Part shown: in pieces, positions 24,699-32,694 of the stretch
Numbering within the stretch: the first letter of the stretch is position 1
How the letters are laid out: each line of letters opens with the position of its first letter
Origin: Gemmatimonadales bacterium UBA2975
GTDB lineage: Bacteria > Gemmatimonadota > Gemmatimonadetes > Longimicrobiales > Gaopeijiaceae
DNA length: 41,434 nucleotides
Assembly: GCA_002348265.1 (NCBI GenBank)
Contig: DEAT01000056.1
Coordinates: forward strand, 1-41,434
Reading direction: 5' to 3'
Notes under the pieces: generated by a model
Seen by the model: only the letters and a program-made list of their open reading frames with translations
What the model was told of the DNA's origin: nothing
Database searches by the model: none
Made by a program: the position numbers and the translations under genes

Positions 24699-25894
24699 AA
24701 GATGTGTCCTAGCTTGGTCTTCTTTGTGGCTAAATAATCGCTGTTGTACTCACCCGGCTCTACAAGCAAGGGCTCACGTCCGGTGATTTCGAGATCGTAC
24801 CCGTCAAGGCCCACCACCTTGCGAGGATTGTTTGTTAATAACCGCATCGATTGAATTCCTAAGTCCAGAAGGATCTGTGCCCCGATTCCGTAATCCCTAA
24901 GATCGGGTTTAAAACCAAGCTCTTCGTTGGCCTCTACCGTATCCAACCCTCCATCTTGCAGATGGTATGCCTTCAACTTGTTCCCTAATCCGATACCTCG
25001 ACCCTCCTGACGAAGATACACTATAGCCCCAGCACCTTCTTTATCGATCTGTCGCATTGCCGCTTGAAGCTGCTCTCCGCAGTCACAACGCTTCGATCCA
25101 AACACGTCGCCCGTGAGACACTCGGAGTGCATCCGCACTAGCACGTTATCCACCTCATCCAGATTACCTTTTACTAGAGCGATATGCTCTCGTCCGTCCA
25201 TCTCCGTGCTATAGCCGATGATGTCGAAGTCACCATAAGCGCTTGGCATACTTGCGACGGCGATCCGCTCCACGAGCCTCGTGCGGGTCAAGCGGTAACG
25301 CACCAGTTGTGCCACAGTGATGAACTTGAGTTCGTGCTCTGCGGCAAATTCTTCCAGCTTCGGACGACGCGCCATAGTGCCGTCCGCGTCAAGGATCTCA
25401 CAAATCACACCAACCGGAGGCAACCCAGCTAAAAGGGACAAGTCAACAGAAGCCTCGGTCTGCCCCACTCTGCGCAGAACACCCCCAGACTTTGCCCGTA
25501 GCGGAAAGACATGGCCCGGCCGGCGGAAATCCTCTGGCACCGTCTCTTCACTCGCTAGTAATTCGATTGTCTTCGCCCGATCCTGGGCGCTAATGCCAGT
25601 GGTTACGCCATACTTCGTATGCGCATCCACTGAAATGGTGAAGGCTGTTTGATGAGGATCGGTGTTGCGATCTGTCATCAGCGGCAGATCTAACCGATCC
25701 GCAAGATCCGGCAACATTGTGACGCAGATTAACCCACGTCCGTGTTCCGCCATAAAGTTGACTGCCTGCGGTGTAATCATCGAAGCTGCCATCACCAGGT
25801 CACCCTCGTTCTCCCTGTCTTCATCGTCAGCCACGATAACCATCCGCCCTCGGCGGATATCTTCGATAGCATCTTCTACGCTGTCGAACTTCAT
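24695..25894 (-). CDS. ribBA: Bifunctional DHBP synthase / GTP cyclohydrolase II
   Basis: 399 residues. The N-terminal half (about 1-200) is 3,4-dihydroxy-2-butanone-4-phosphate synthase, with 'VIVADDEDRENEGDLVMAA' and 'RPGHVFPLRAKSGGVLRRVGQTEA' (shown here as RPGHVFPLRAK). The C-terminal half is GTP cyclohydrolase II with the zinc cysteines 'CLTGDVFGSKRCDCG' and 'VYLRQEGRGIGL'. Both starting reactions of riboflavin synthesis thus come from one chain. It starts 12 bases after ribE. Confidence 0.96.
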   Translation of the reverse strand: MKFDSVEDAIEDIRRGRMVIVADDEDRENEGDLVMAASMITPQAVNFMAEHGRGLICVTMLPDLADRLDLPLMTDRNTDPHQTAFTISVDAHTKYGVTTGISAQDRAKTIELLASEETVPEDFRRPGHVFPLRAKSGGVLRRVGQTEASVDLSLLAGLPPVGVICEILDADGTMARRPKLEEFAAEHELKFITVAQLVRYRLTRTRLVERIAVASMPSAYGDFDIIGYSTEMDGREHIALVKGNLDEVDNVLVRMHSECLTGDVFGSKRCDCGEQLQAAMRQIDKEGAGAIVYLRQEGRGIGLGNKLKAYHLQDGGLDTVEANEELGFKPDLRDYGIGAQILLDLGIQSMRLLTNNPRKVVGLDGYDLEITGREPLLVEPGEYNSDYLATKKTKLGHIL

Positions 25895-25906
25895 TTCAAA
25901 TACCTC

Positions 25907-26527
25907 TCACAATCCGCTAGTCGGCTCGGGCTTACCGCGACGAGCCATGATTCGAGACACGTACTTCCCGATCAAATCACCTTCAACGTTGACTGGATCG
26001 CCCGGCAGCAACCTCCCAAGGTTTGTGTGCTCATAAGTGTGAGGGATCACTCCGATACGAACCCCCCGCTCATCAACAAGTTCGCTCACCGTCAAGCTGA
26101 CCCCGTTCAGCGCGATCGACCCGTGATTTATCGTCTCCGACAGAACAGAGCTGGGTATGTTGAAATCGAGTATCCACGAATTTCCAGTCTTAATACTTGA
26201 CTCTAGATAACCGACCGTATCCACATGTCCCTGAACGATATGACCACTTATACCATCGCACATTCGAAGTGCTCGTTCTAGGTTTACGATACTCCCCTCC
26301 TGATACGTTCCGGCGAGTGTACGATCCAATGTCGGCCCGATAACGTCCACAAAAAAACCTGCATCGACTAAACCGGCTACCGTCAGGCACGCCCCATCCA
26401 CGGAAACCGAGTCACCCAGGGACAACTGGCCCACGAACTCTGGGACTTGGACACTGAAACGACGCGTCGAACCCAAGTCTACAAGATCTACTACTGTACC
26501 CACCGCCTGAACGATCCCAGTAAACAT
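25907..26527 (-). CDS. ribE: Riboflavin synthase alpha chain
   Basis: 206 residues from the ATG at 26527, which overlaps the ribD stop by one base (TGATG); a TTG one codon upstream is less likely. Two lumazine-binding domains are seen: 'MFTGIVQAVGTV' opens the first and 'SGHIVQGHVDTVG' the second. 'SVSVDGACLTVAG' and 'SIALNGVSLTVSE' are the matching ligand loops. The enzyme dismutates two lumazines to riboflavin. The last residues are short and charged. Confidence 0.95.
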   Translation of the reverse strand: MFTGIVQAVGTVVDLVDLGSTRRFSVQVPEFVGQLSLGDSVSVDGACLTVAGLVDAGFFVDVIGPTLDRTLAGTYQEGSIVNLERALRMCDGISGHIVQGHVDTVGYLESSIKTGNSWILDFNIPSSVLSETINHGSIALNGVSLTVSELVDERGVRIGVIPHTYEHTNLGRLLPGDPVNVEGDLIGKYVSRIMARRGKPEPTSGL

Positions 26528-27663
26528 CAATCCACAAACCGGTCGAGAGTGATAAGTGTATCAGCACCGAAGACTGAGGGTCGGCACGCCAAGCCGTATT
26601 GCTGCCATTCCACCTCACAAGCGTCATCTCCGAAAGCTGGGAGCCCCGCCCCGCCAAGAGTGAAAGGTGCAATAAATAGGTAGATACGGTCCACCAAAGA
26701 AAGGTGGAGCAAGCCTCCGGCCAGGCGAGCCCCTCCTTCGCAGAGAATGGACTGAAGACCCAGCTCGTGGCATCGGCCAAGAACAGCGGCTAGGTCGAGC
26801 AATGAACTCTCTTTAGGATCTGCCGCAACTCGATGTATGTGGACACCTGACGATTCCAATCGATCCAAGGCCCTCGCAGTCGCGGTCTCCATACAAAAAA
26901 CATGCAGGGGTGACTTAGCGATATCCTCTAATATTGCCGCGCTAGAGTTTATTTCTCCGTCCGGGAGCAGGACGATTCGGACGACCGGCTTACGACCCGG
27001 AGGCACCAGTCTCGGCGTCAACCGAGGGTTGTCCGCCCTTAGCGTTCCAGCACCAACCATGATGGAGTCGAATCCTGTTCGGATTCGATGGACCTCACAC
27101 TCTGCTTCCGTGCCAGTAATTCGCGTACGTACACCTGGAGCCGACGCTATCCTCGAGTCCAGGCTCATGGCTAATTTTAGAGCTACAAAGGGTCGTCTAT
27201 CTTTAGCAGTGTGCAGGAAGAAGGGGTTCTCAGTTCGCGCTGCCCTAGAGTTCCATACCGGCCCAACAACCTCGACCCCCGCTTCCCGGAGGGTGTCCGC
27301 TCCACCTGCAGAGCTCATCCCTGGGTCAGTCGCCCCGAATACGACGCGACGAACCCCGGCCCGCAAAAGAGCCTGCGCGCAAGGAGGAGTTTTCCCGAAA
27401 TGATTGCAGGGCTCGAGACTAACATACGCCGTAGTCCCTTCAGCCTCAGATCCCGCTCTCTCAAGAGCCAACACCTCCGCATGTGAACCACCGAAAACCT
27501 CATGATACGCTTCACTCACTACGCGGCCATCCTTAACCAAGACGCAACCCACCATTGGGTTCGGATGCACCATGCCCCAGCCTCCGTGTGCGATCACCCT
27601 CGCCCGCTCTAGGAAGACCTCATCGGCGCGATCAAGCGGGACTACGTCGGGAAGCAAACTCAT
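26527..27663 (-). CDS. ribD: Bifunctional diaminohydroxyphosphoribosylaminopyrimidine deaminase / reductase
   Basis: 378 residues. The deaminase domain (1-150) has 'MVGCVLVKDGRVVSEAYHEVFGGSHAEVLAL' with the HAE zinc site, and 'PCNHFGKTPPCAQALL' with both zinc cysteines. The reductase domain (150-378) has 'PFVALKLAMSLDSRIA' and 'ILCEGGARLAGGLL'. It converts the first ring-opened pyrimidine to the ribityl precursor. It starts 3 bases after the putative outer-membrane protein gene, so no FMN riboswitch fits directly upstream. Confidence 0.96.
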   Translation of the reverse strand: MSLLPDVVPLDRADEVFLERARVIAHGGWGMVHPNPMVGCVLVKDGRVVSEAYHEVFGGSHAEVLALERAGSEAEGTTAYVSLEPCNHFGKTPPCAQALLRAGVRRVVFGATDPGMSSAGGADTLREAGVEVVGPVWNSRAARTENPFFLHTAKDRRPFVALKLAMSLDSRIASAPGVRTRITGTEAECEVHRIRTGFDSIMVGAGTLRADNPRLTPRLVPPGRKPVVRIVLLPDGEINSSAAILEDIAKSPLHVFCMETATARALDRLESSGVHIHRVAADPKESSLLDLAAVLGRCHELGLQSILCEGGARLAGGLLHLSLVDRIYLFIAPFTLGGAGLPAFGDDACEVEWQQYGLACRPSVFGADTLITLDRFVD

Positions 27664-27666
27664 TGA

Positions 27667-28644
27667 CTACATCGTCACGCGGACAGAGAGACCTCCGAAC
27701 AGCTTACCGGAGGACGGGTCATATGGGCCATCCCAATTCATCGACCTCTCGAAGCCCTCGGCCCAGCCGACCTCCAAAGCCAGGTTAAGAAGAATCCCGA
27801 TCGTTGTCGAAGCGCTACCGAAATAGATGAACCGATCAGACCGAATTGGTCCAGTGGTTCGAGCATACCCATCCACTCCTCGGCTCTTCAGGACGTCCAG
27901 CGTGACATCTGAAACATATTCCTCGAACCCGATTCCAGCTGACCACTCTAGCGCGTAGATGTCTTTACCGACCGTTGCACGGTAAGCGGTCACCTTCGGA
28001 GCTAGGCTAATTACACCCGGGCTTCCTGTCCCCAAATATTCTAAATCGTCAGGGAATCTCTTTGCCACCGAAACGGAAATACCCGGCACTGTGAACCCCT
28101 CGCGCAAGATACCGAGCCGGAGCGCGGCTGAATATGAGTGAAGTGCCTGACTGATTCCCTCATTCTCTGGGAGAAAAACGAGGCTCCCTTGCCCGATAAC
28201 ATCTAAAGAAAGAAATCCGCCCACCGTAGGCATTAGTCTAAAACCCTCGAAAATACCGGCTACGATCCGACCCTGAACGCTCGAGGCCATCGCACCTGCT
28301 TCTCGCGTGACTAAGGGATCCGTAAGGTCGGGAAACGACATTTTCACAAAGCCAAGCCCCACCGAAAAGCCTATCCGTGGCCCCCCTCCGACTCGAGTGC
28401 CTAATGTCGTCGCTGTACCTGGAACCTCTGCCCCAATTCCCGCTAGCAGACCCACCTGCGAGTGTAATGCCTCCGCTCCGATAGCAGCTGCGACACAGAC
28501 GCGTGTGGCTCCACCGGCCCTCTCGCAGGCGGTCTCTAACTGAACCGGCGTTTGCGCATATCCTGGTGAAACCGAAATCGTCATGGTAGCGAACACCCCT
28601 ACCCACGCCGCCCAAGCCAACCGGTTCTCCCGGTGGCACCTCAC
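27667..28644 (-). CDS. Putative outer-membrane beta-barrel protein, unknown
   Basis: 325 residues from GTG 28644, which overlaps the purM stop (GTGA); a GGAGG lies 10 bases upstream inside purM. A longer frame (28689) adds residues ahead of the signal peptide. The signal peptide ends at 'SVSPGYAQ'. The mature part alternates hydrophobic and polar residues in 10-residue stretches ('RIGFSVGLGFVKMSF', 'FIYFGSASTTIGILLNLALEVG') and ends 'GGLSVRVTM', with an odd-even pattern as in outer-membrane barrels. An N-terminal pair of cysteines (CERAGGATRVC) may form a disulfide. No named family is recognised. Its place between purM and ribD is unexpected. Confidence 0.7.
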   Translation of the reverse strand: MRCHRENRLAWAAWVGVFATMTISVSPGYAQTPVQLETACERAGGATRVCVAAAIGAEALHSQVGLLAGIGAEVPGTATTLGTRVGGGPRIGFSVGLGFVKMSFPDLTDPLVTREAGAMASSVQGRIVAGIFEGFRLMPTVGGFLSLDVIGQGSLVFLPENEGISQALHSYSAALRLGILREGFTVPGISVSVAKRFPDDLEYLGTGSPGVISLAPKVTAYRATVGKDIYALEWSAGIGFEEYVSDVTLDVLKSRGVDGYARTTGPIRSDRFIYFGSASTTIGILLNLALEVGWAEGFERSMNWDGPYDPSSGKLFGGLSVRVTM

Positions 28645-29669
28645 CTTAAGCTCACCTCCGAGCCCGCTCCGACAGTTCCTATTGTCCAACTTTCGAAACC
28701 GTAATCCCTGGCTGCGTCATTTATTGCCGCCGCATCCCCTGGTGCGACCACTACGAGCATTCCGACACCCATATTGAACACTCGATCCATTTCGCTTCGG
28801 TCCACTCCACCAGCCTCCTGCAGGGTCTGAAAGACCTTCGGTACCGGCCATGCATCTCTATCGACAACGGCACCAAGACCCCTAGGAAGGACACGGGGCA
28901 GGTTCCCTGGAATCCCACCCCCAGTTACATGGGCGAGCCCATGAACAACTCCTGCACTCAGGGGCCCTTCGAGCATATTCAAATAACTTCTGTGAACGGT
29001 CAAAAGCTCCTCACCCACCGTCCGATCCGTGCCCGGAAATTCGTCCGAACTCTTCAATCCCATTACTTCAAAAACGATTTTCCGAGCCAGTGTATAGCCA
29101 TTCGTATGCAACCCGGATGAAGCCAAGCCTACGAGAACATCGCCGTCAGCGATGTTCGAGCCATCTATCAGAGAACTCTTAGATACCGAACCAACAATGA
29201 AGCCAGCCAAATCATATTCGTCTGCCTTGTAGAAGTCCGGCATTTGAGCGGTCTCGCCACCGAGGAGAGCACAACTGTTCTCCTTACAGGCAATTGCTAC
29301 GCCACGCACGACATCCTTCACTACTTGCTCATCCATCTCACCAGTCGCTAGATAGTCGAGGAAAAACATCGGCCGTGCGCCCTGAACCAAAATGTCATTT
29401 ACGCAATGATTCACTAGGCATTGACCGACGGTGTGATGTACACCAGTCATGAATGCCAGCTTGAGCTTCGTACCGACTCCGTCAGCGCTAGAGACAAGCA
29501 CCCGCTCGTGTAGGTCGTCGGGTACTTCGTATAAGCCACCGAAAGCTCCCAACTCAGAGAGAGTGAATCGATCGCGTGTCGATGCCACCAACTCCTTCAG
29601 TCCTTCCTTGGTGCGTTCAGCGGCGTCCAGATCGACGCCCGAATCGGCGTAGTTCAGTCCGTCAGACAT
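28641..29669 (-). CDS. purM: Phosphoribosylformylglycinamidine cyclo-ligase (AIR synthetase)
   Basis: 342 residues from ATG 29669 (GGAG 4 bases upstream; it overlaps the preceding gene by 8 bases). 'LNYADSGVDLDAAERTKEGL' is the N-terminus of PurM, 'VSSADGVGTKLKLA' and 'GGETAQMPDFY' are ATP/FGAM-binding, and 'GLAHVTGGGIPGNLPRVLP' is a late signature. The enzyme makes 5-aminoimidazole ribotide in purine synthesis. No other pur gene is in the window. Confidence 0.95.
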   Translation of the reverse strand: MSDGLNYADSGVDLDAAERTKEGLKELVASTRDRFTLSELGAFGGLYEVPDDLHERVLVSSADGVGTKLKLAFMTGVHHTVGQCLVNHCVNDILVQGARPMFFLDYLATGEMDEQVVKDVVRGVAIACKENSCALLGGETAQMPDFYKADEYDLAGFIVGSVSKSSLIDGSNIADGDVLVGLASSGLHTNGYTLARKIVFEVMGLKSSDEFPGTDRTVGEELLTVHRSYLNMLEGPLSAGVVHGLAHVTGGGIPGNLPRVLPRGLGAVVDRDAWPVPKVFQTLQEAGGVDRSEMDRVFNMGVGMLVVVAPGDAAAINDAARDYGFESWTIGTVGAGSEVSLR

Positions 29670-30591
29670 GCTTCTCCGGAGTCGGTGGAGTATCAAAAAA
29701 GGTTAAGCGACGGAATTCCTCAACGCGATCAACAACATTGACCGGAGACAGAACTCGGAGGCGATCTACACTGAACTGCTCACACGCAAAAGAACCTAGC
29801 GCAGACCCATAGACCATCGCTCTACGCAAGGTTTCCGCCGTCACCTTACCGCAGTATGCCAGATGACCCATAAAGCCACCAGCGAATGCGTCACCCGCAC
29901 CCGTGGGGTCGAAAACCTCATTGAGAGGGTAACCCGGAACAAAGAACATCCAGTCGTCGGCGAAAAGCACCGCACCATGTTCTCCCTTCTTTACAACGAC
30001 GACCTCAGGACCTTTCTCCTGAACCCAGCTTGCTGCTCTTCTCAGATTCGATTCCCCTGCAAGTTGTCGGATCTCTTCGTCATTGACGATCAAAATTCGC
30101 ACCCTTTCTAGAAGGGCCAAGAGCTGCTCCCTAGCGCCTTCAATCCAGAAATTCATCGTGTCACACGCTACTACTTCCGGTGATACAACCTGATCAAGAA
30201 CATCATGTTGCAAAGCCGGATCGATATTCCCTAAAAAGACGAAGCTCGCATCCCTGAATTGCTCTGGAATCTTAGGCTGGAAGTCAGCAAACACTCCAAG
30301 CTGCGTCTCTAGAGTATCCCGGACATTAATGTCCGAATGATAGCGCCCAGCCCAGAAGAAACTCTTACCTGGCAACTGCTCAATCCCACTCAGGTCCGCT
30401 CCACGATCCGACAAGAAACCAAGCTCATCCAGAGGATAGTCGTCACCTACTACACCCACCAACTGCACCGGGTGCAACACAGTAGCGGCTGCCGAAAAGT
30501 AGACTGCCGAGCCTCCGAGTACCCGATCCACTGCACCACGGGGAGTCTCTACCGAGTCTAGTGCAACACTACCTACGCAAAGAAGTGACAT
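29662..30591 (-). CDS. PfkB-family carbohydrate kinase
   Basis: 309 residues with a ribokinase fold. The N-terminus is 'SLLCVGSVALDSVETP', a di-glycine turn is 'VLGGSAVYFSAAA', and the C-terminal ATP and catalytic motif is 'FDPTGAGDAFAGGFMGHLA' with the catalytic Asp in GAGD. The family phosphorylates sugars or nucleosides such as ribose, fructose or inosine; the substrate is not readable. Conserved between argS and purM in this string, it could supply ribose phosphates. The reading frame overlaps purM by 8 bases. Confidence 0.9.
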   Translation of the reverse strand: MSLLCVGSVALDSVETPRGAVDRVLGGSAVYFSAAATVLHPVQLVGVVGDDYPLDELGFLSDRGADLSGIEQLPGKSFFWAGRYHSDINVRDTLETQLGVFADFQPKIPEQFRDASFVFLGNIDPALQHDVLDQVVSPEVVACDTMNFWIEGAREQLLALLERVRILIVNDEEIRQLAGESNLRRAASWVQEKGPEVVVVKKGEHGAVLFADDWMFFVPGYPLNEVFDPTGAGDAFAGGFMGHLAYCGKVTAETLRRAMVYGSALGSFACEQFSVDRLRVLSPVNVVDRVEEFRRLTFFDTPPTPEKHV

Positions 30592-30596
30592 TCGTT

Positions 30597-32288
30597 TCAG
30601 CTCCTGTCCTCATCCGCTCGGATCATTTTTTCCGGTGCATTAATTCCCAAAAGCGTCAGTCCATTACTAAGAACAATCTGTACCGAGCGAGCCAGGGCGA
30701 GTCTCGCATCACGCAATCCGTCATCGTCTATAAGTACGGTCAGTTTTGGGTTTCGCGACGGGTTTCCCGCGTGGTACCACGAATTTGCTGCGCCCGCCGT
30801 CTGCTCTAGGTATTCGCACAAGATATGGGGTGACAAATCCCGAGCGGCACGCTTAACGACATTCGTGAACTCAGCGAGTCGCTTCACAAGGTCTAGCTCT
30901 AGCTCATTCTCAAGGAGGCCTAGATTGGCAACTCCGGACCTAACGCTCTTACGGTCTAACCCCGCTTTTCGAAAGATCGAGCACATCCTCGCATGCGCAT
31001 ACTGAACTTTGAATACCGGATTCTTGTCGGAATGATCTAGAGCGATATTTAGGTCGAAGAGCAGATGAGCTTCAGGCTTACGCATTTGAAAAAAGTAACG
31101 TGCAACGTCCACCCCAACGCGTTGGTAGAGTTCACGAAGAGTCATGCCTGATCCTGCGCGCTTTGAGAACTTTACCTCCTCCCCATCCTGCATGACCCGA
31201 ACCATCTGATGGAGCACATATTCGGGGTAACCCTCTGGAAGCCCGAGCGCTTGGAGTCCGGCTCGAACTCGGTCCACCGTTCCGTGGTGATCAGCACCCT
31301 GGACGTTAACCACGCGCTCAAAACCCCGCTCCCATTTAGTCACGTGATAGGCAACATCGGGCAGAAAATAAGTCGGCTGACCGTTACCGCGCACCATCAC
31401 TCGATCTTTCTGGTCCCCGAAATGACTAGTCTTCAGCCAAGTTGCGCCCTCATGCTCAAAAACTAGCCCCGTTTCGGTAAGCGCTTGGATTGCCGCATCG
31501 ACAAGCCCCTCAGCGTAAAGACTAGACTCAAGAAAATACTGATCGAAGTGGACTCCGAAATCACTCAAATCTCGGTCCTGCTCATCCCTGAGCATCTTGA
31601 CCGCGAACGCGCGGATCTCGTCATTCGCCTCGCGCGAATCATCTTTCAGGTAGCGATCTCCAACATCCCCGAGAAGAACGCTTGCAACGTCTTTAACGTA
31701 CTCCCCCTGGTATCCGTCGTCTGGCACCGGCTCCGTCTCGCCGAGTAACTGACGGTACCGGGCCCTGACACTACCCATCAACTGATCGATCTGCCGACCT
31801 GCATCGTTGTAGTAATACTCTCGATGAACAACCCAGCCGGTCCATTCGAGCAAACACGAGATCGCGTCACCGAGAGCTGCTTGGCGCCCGTGCCCTACGT
31901 GAAGTGGGCCCGTCGGGTTAGCCGACACAAATTCCACCATCACAGCCTGTCCCTTCCCCACCTCCGACCTACCCCAAGATTCATCATCTTTTAGAATCTC
32001 ATCTATGACCAAAGCGACTGAACTGGAAGCAAGTCGAAAATTCAAGAACCCCGGGCCCGCAACCTCCACCGACTCCACCTGTGCCGCCGCAAGGTCCATT
32101 TTGTTTGCGATCTCTTCTGCAATCTCTCTCGGTGAACGGGCCAGTCTCTTTGCTAACGTGAGGGCTACGTTAGTCGAAAGATCACCGTGAGACGGGTCTC
32201 GAGGACGCTCAAGGGTTATCGCTCCAACCGGAGCACCCAACTCGTTCAATACGACTTCGATCTCTTTCCTGATTAGGTCATTTTCCAT
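30597..32288 (-). CDS. argS: Arginyl-tRNA synthetase
   Basis: 563 residues from ATG 32288; a much longer frame runs upstream only through the FmdB gene on the same strand. The N-terminal additional domain is followed by class I signature 'ANPTGPLHVGHGRQAALGD' (HVGH). The KMSKS counterpart is 'VKFSKRAGSGMTLRELY', which lacks a canonical KMSK as in many ArgS. A DALR anticodon domain closes the protein ('QYAHARMCSIFRKAG' on). It starts one base after the FmdB gene stops. Confidence 0.96.
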   Translation of the reverse strand: MENDLIRKEIEVVLNELGAPVGAITLERPRDPSHGDLSTNVALTLAKRLARSPREIAEEIANKMDLAAAQVESVEVAGPGFLNFRLASSSVALVIDEILKDDESWGRSEVGKGQAVMVEFVSANPTGPLHVGHGRQAALGDAISCLLEWTGWVVHREYYYNDAGRQIDQLMGSVRARYRQLLGETEPVPDDGYQGEYVKDVASVLLGDVGDRYLKDDSREANDEIRAFAVKMLRDEQDRDLSDFGVHFDQYFLESSLYAEGLVDAAIQALTETGLVFEHEGATWLKTSHFGDQKDRVMVRGNGQPTYFLPDVAYHVTKWERGFERVVNVQGADHHGTVDRVRAGLQALGLPEGYPEYVLHQMVRVMQDGEEVKFSKRAGSGMTLRELYQRVGVDVARYFFQMRKPEAHLLFDLNIALDHSDKNPVFKVQYAHARMCSIFRKAGLDRKSVRSGVANLGLLENELELDLVKRLAEFTNVVKRAARDLSPHILCEYLEQTAGAANSWYHAGNPSRNPKLTVLIDDDGLRDARLALARSVQIVLSNGLTLLGINAPEKMIRADEDRS

Positions 32289-32289
32289 G

Positions 32290-32610
32290 TCAAGAGTCAG
32301 ACGAAGGTGACGAGGATCCACCGGTTTCCGAGGATGAAGGCCCTGACCCGGAAGGATCCGAGGAGGAACCAGACGACGACTCCCCTCCGTCAGTACCTGG
32401 CTTCTCTGCAGACTCCTTCTTTTTGTAGTCGTCAGAGCGGTAATCGGTGATATAGAAGCCGTCACCCTTGAACAGAAATCCCGCACCACCGGAGATCATC
32501 CGCGTAGCTGCCTCGCCACATTCTGGACACACGGCAACAGGGTCGTCCGACATCTTTTGGAAGACCTCAAAGCTGCATCCCTTCTTGCACTGGTAGTCGT
32601 AGGTGGGCAT
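32290..32610 (-). CDS. FmdB-type small zinc-ribbon protein
   Basis: 106 residues from MPTYDYQC at 32610 (the frame runs 7 codons further). 'YDYQCKKGCSFEVFQKMSDDP' begins the ribbon and 'CPECG' ends it. The usual second ligand (Cys or His before S/H-FE) is here a Cys at position 12, spaced C-x3-C. 'GAGFLFKGDGFYITDYRS' is the typical FmdB tail. The last 45 residues are Ser/Gly/Pro rich and low-complexity. The family is small and cytoplasmic and is often linked to formamidase or other metabolic operons; its function is unclear. It lies between the mutase and argS. Confidence 0.85.
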   Translation of the reverse strand: MPTYDYQCKKGCSFEVFQKMSDDPVAVCPECGEAATRMISGGAGFLFKGDGFYITDYRSDDYKKKESAEKPGTDGGESSSGSSSDPSGSGPSSSETGGSSSPSSDS

Positions 32611-32694
32611 CGGCTTCGTGGAGAGCGACACGCCGCGGAGGGCGCATGTTTTAGGTGTAATGCCTAGAACATTAAACCCGAGCGGGAGCCGGTA

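Noticed and set aside
26837..27403. 188-codon open frame on the plus strand
   Set aside because: It is antisense to ribD and reads as low-complexity Arg/Ser/Pro sequence.
27664..27700. FMN riboswitch before ribD
   Set aside because: ribD starts 3 bases after the stop of the preceding gene, leaving no room for the element.
32289..32489. Upstream extension of argS by 67 codons
   Set aside because: It runs through the FmdB gene in another frame and has no ArgS homology; the N-terminal domain begins at MENDLIRKEIE.
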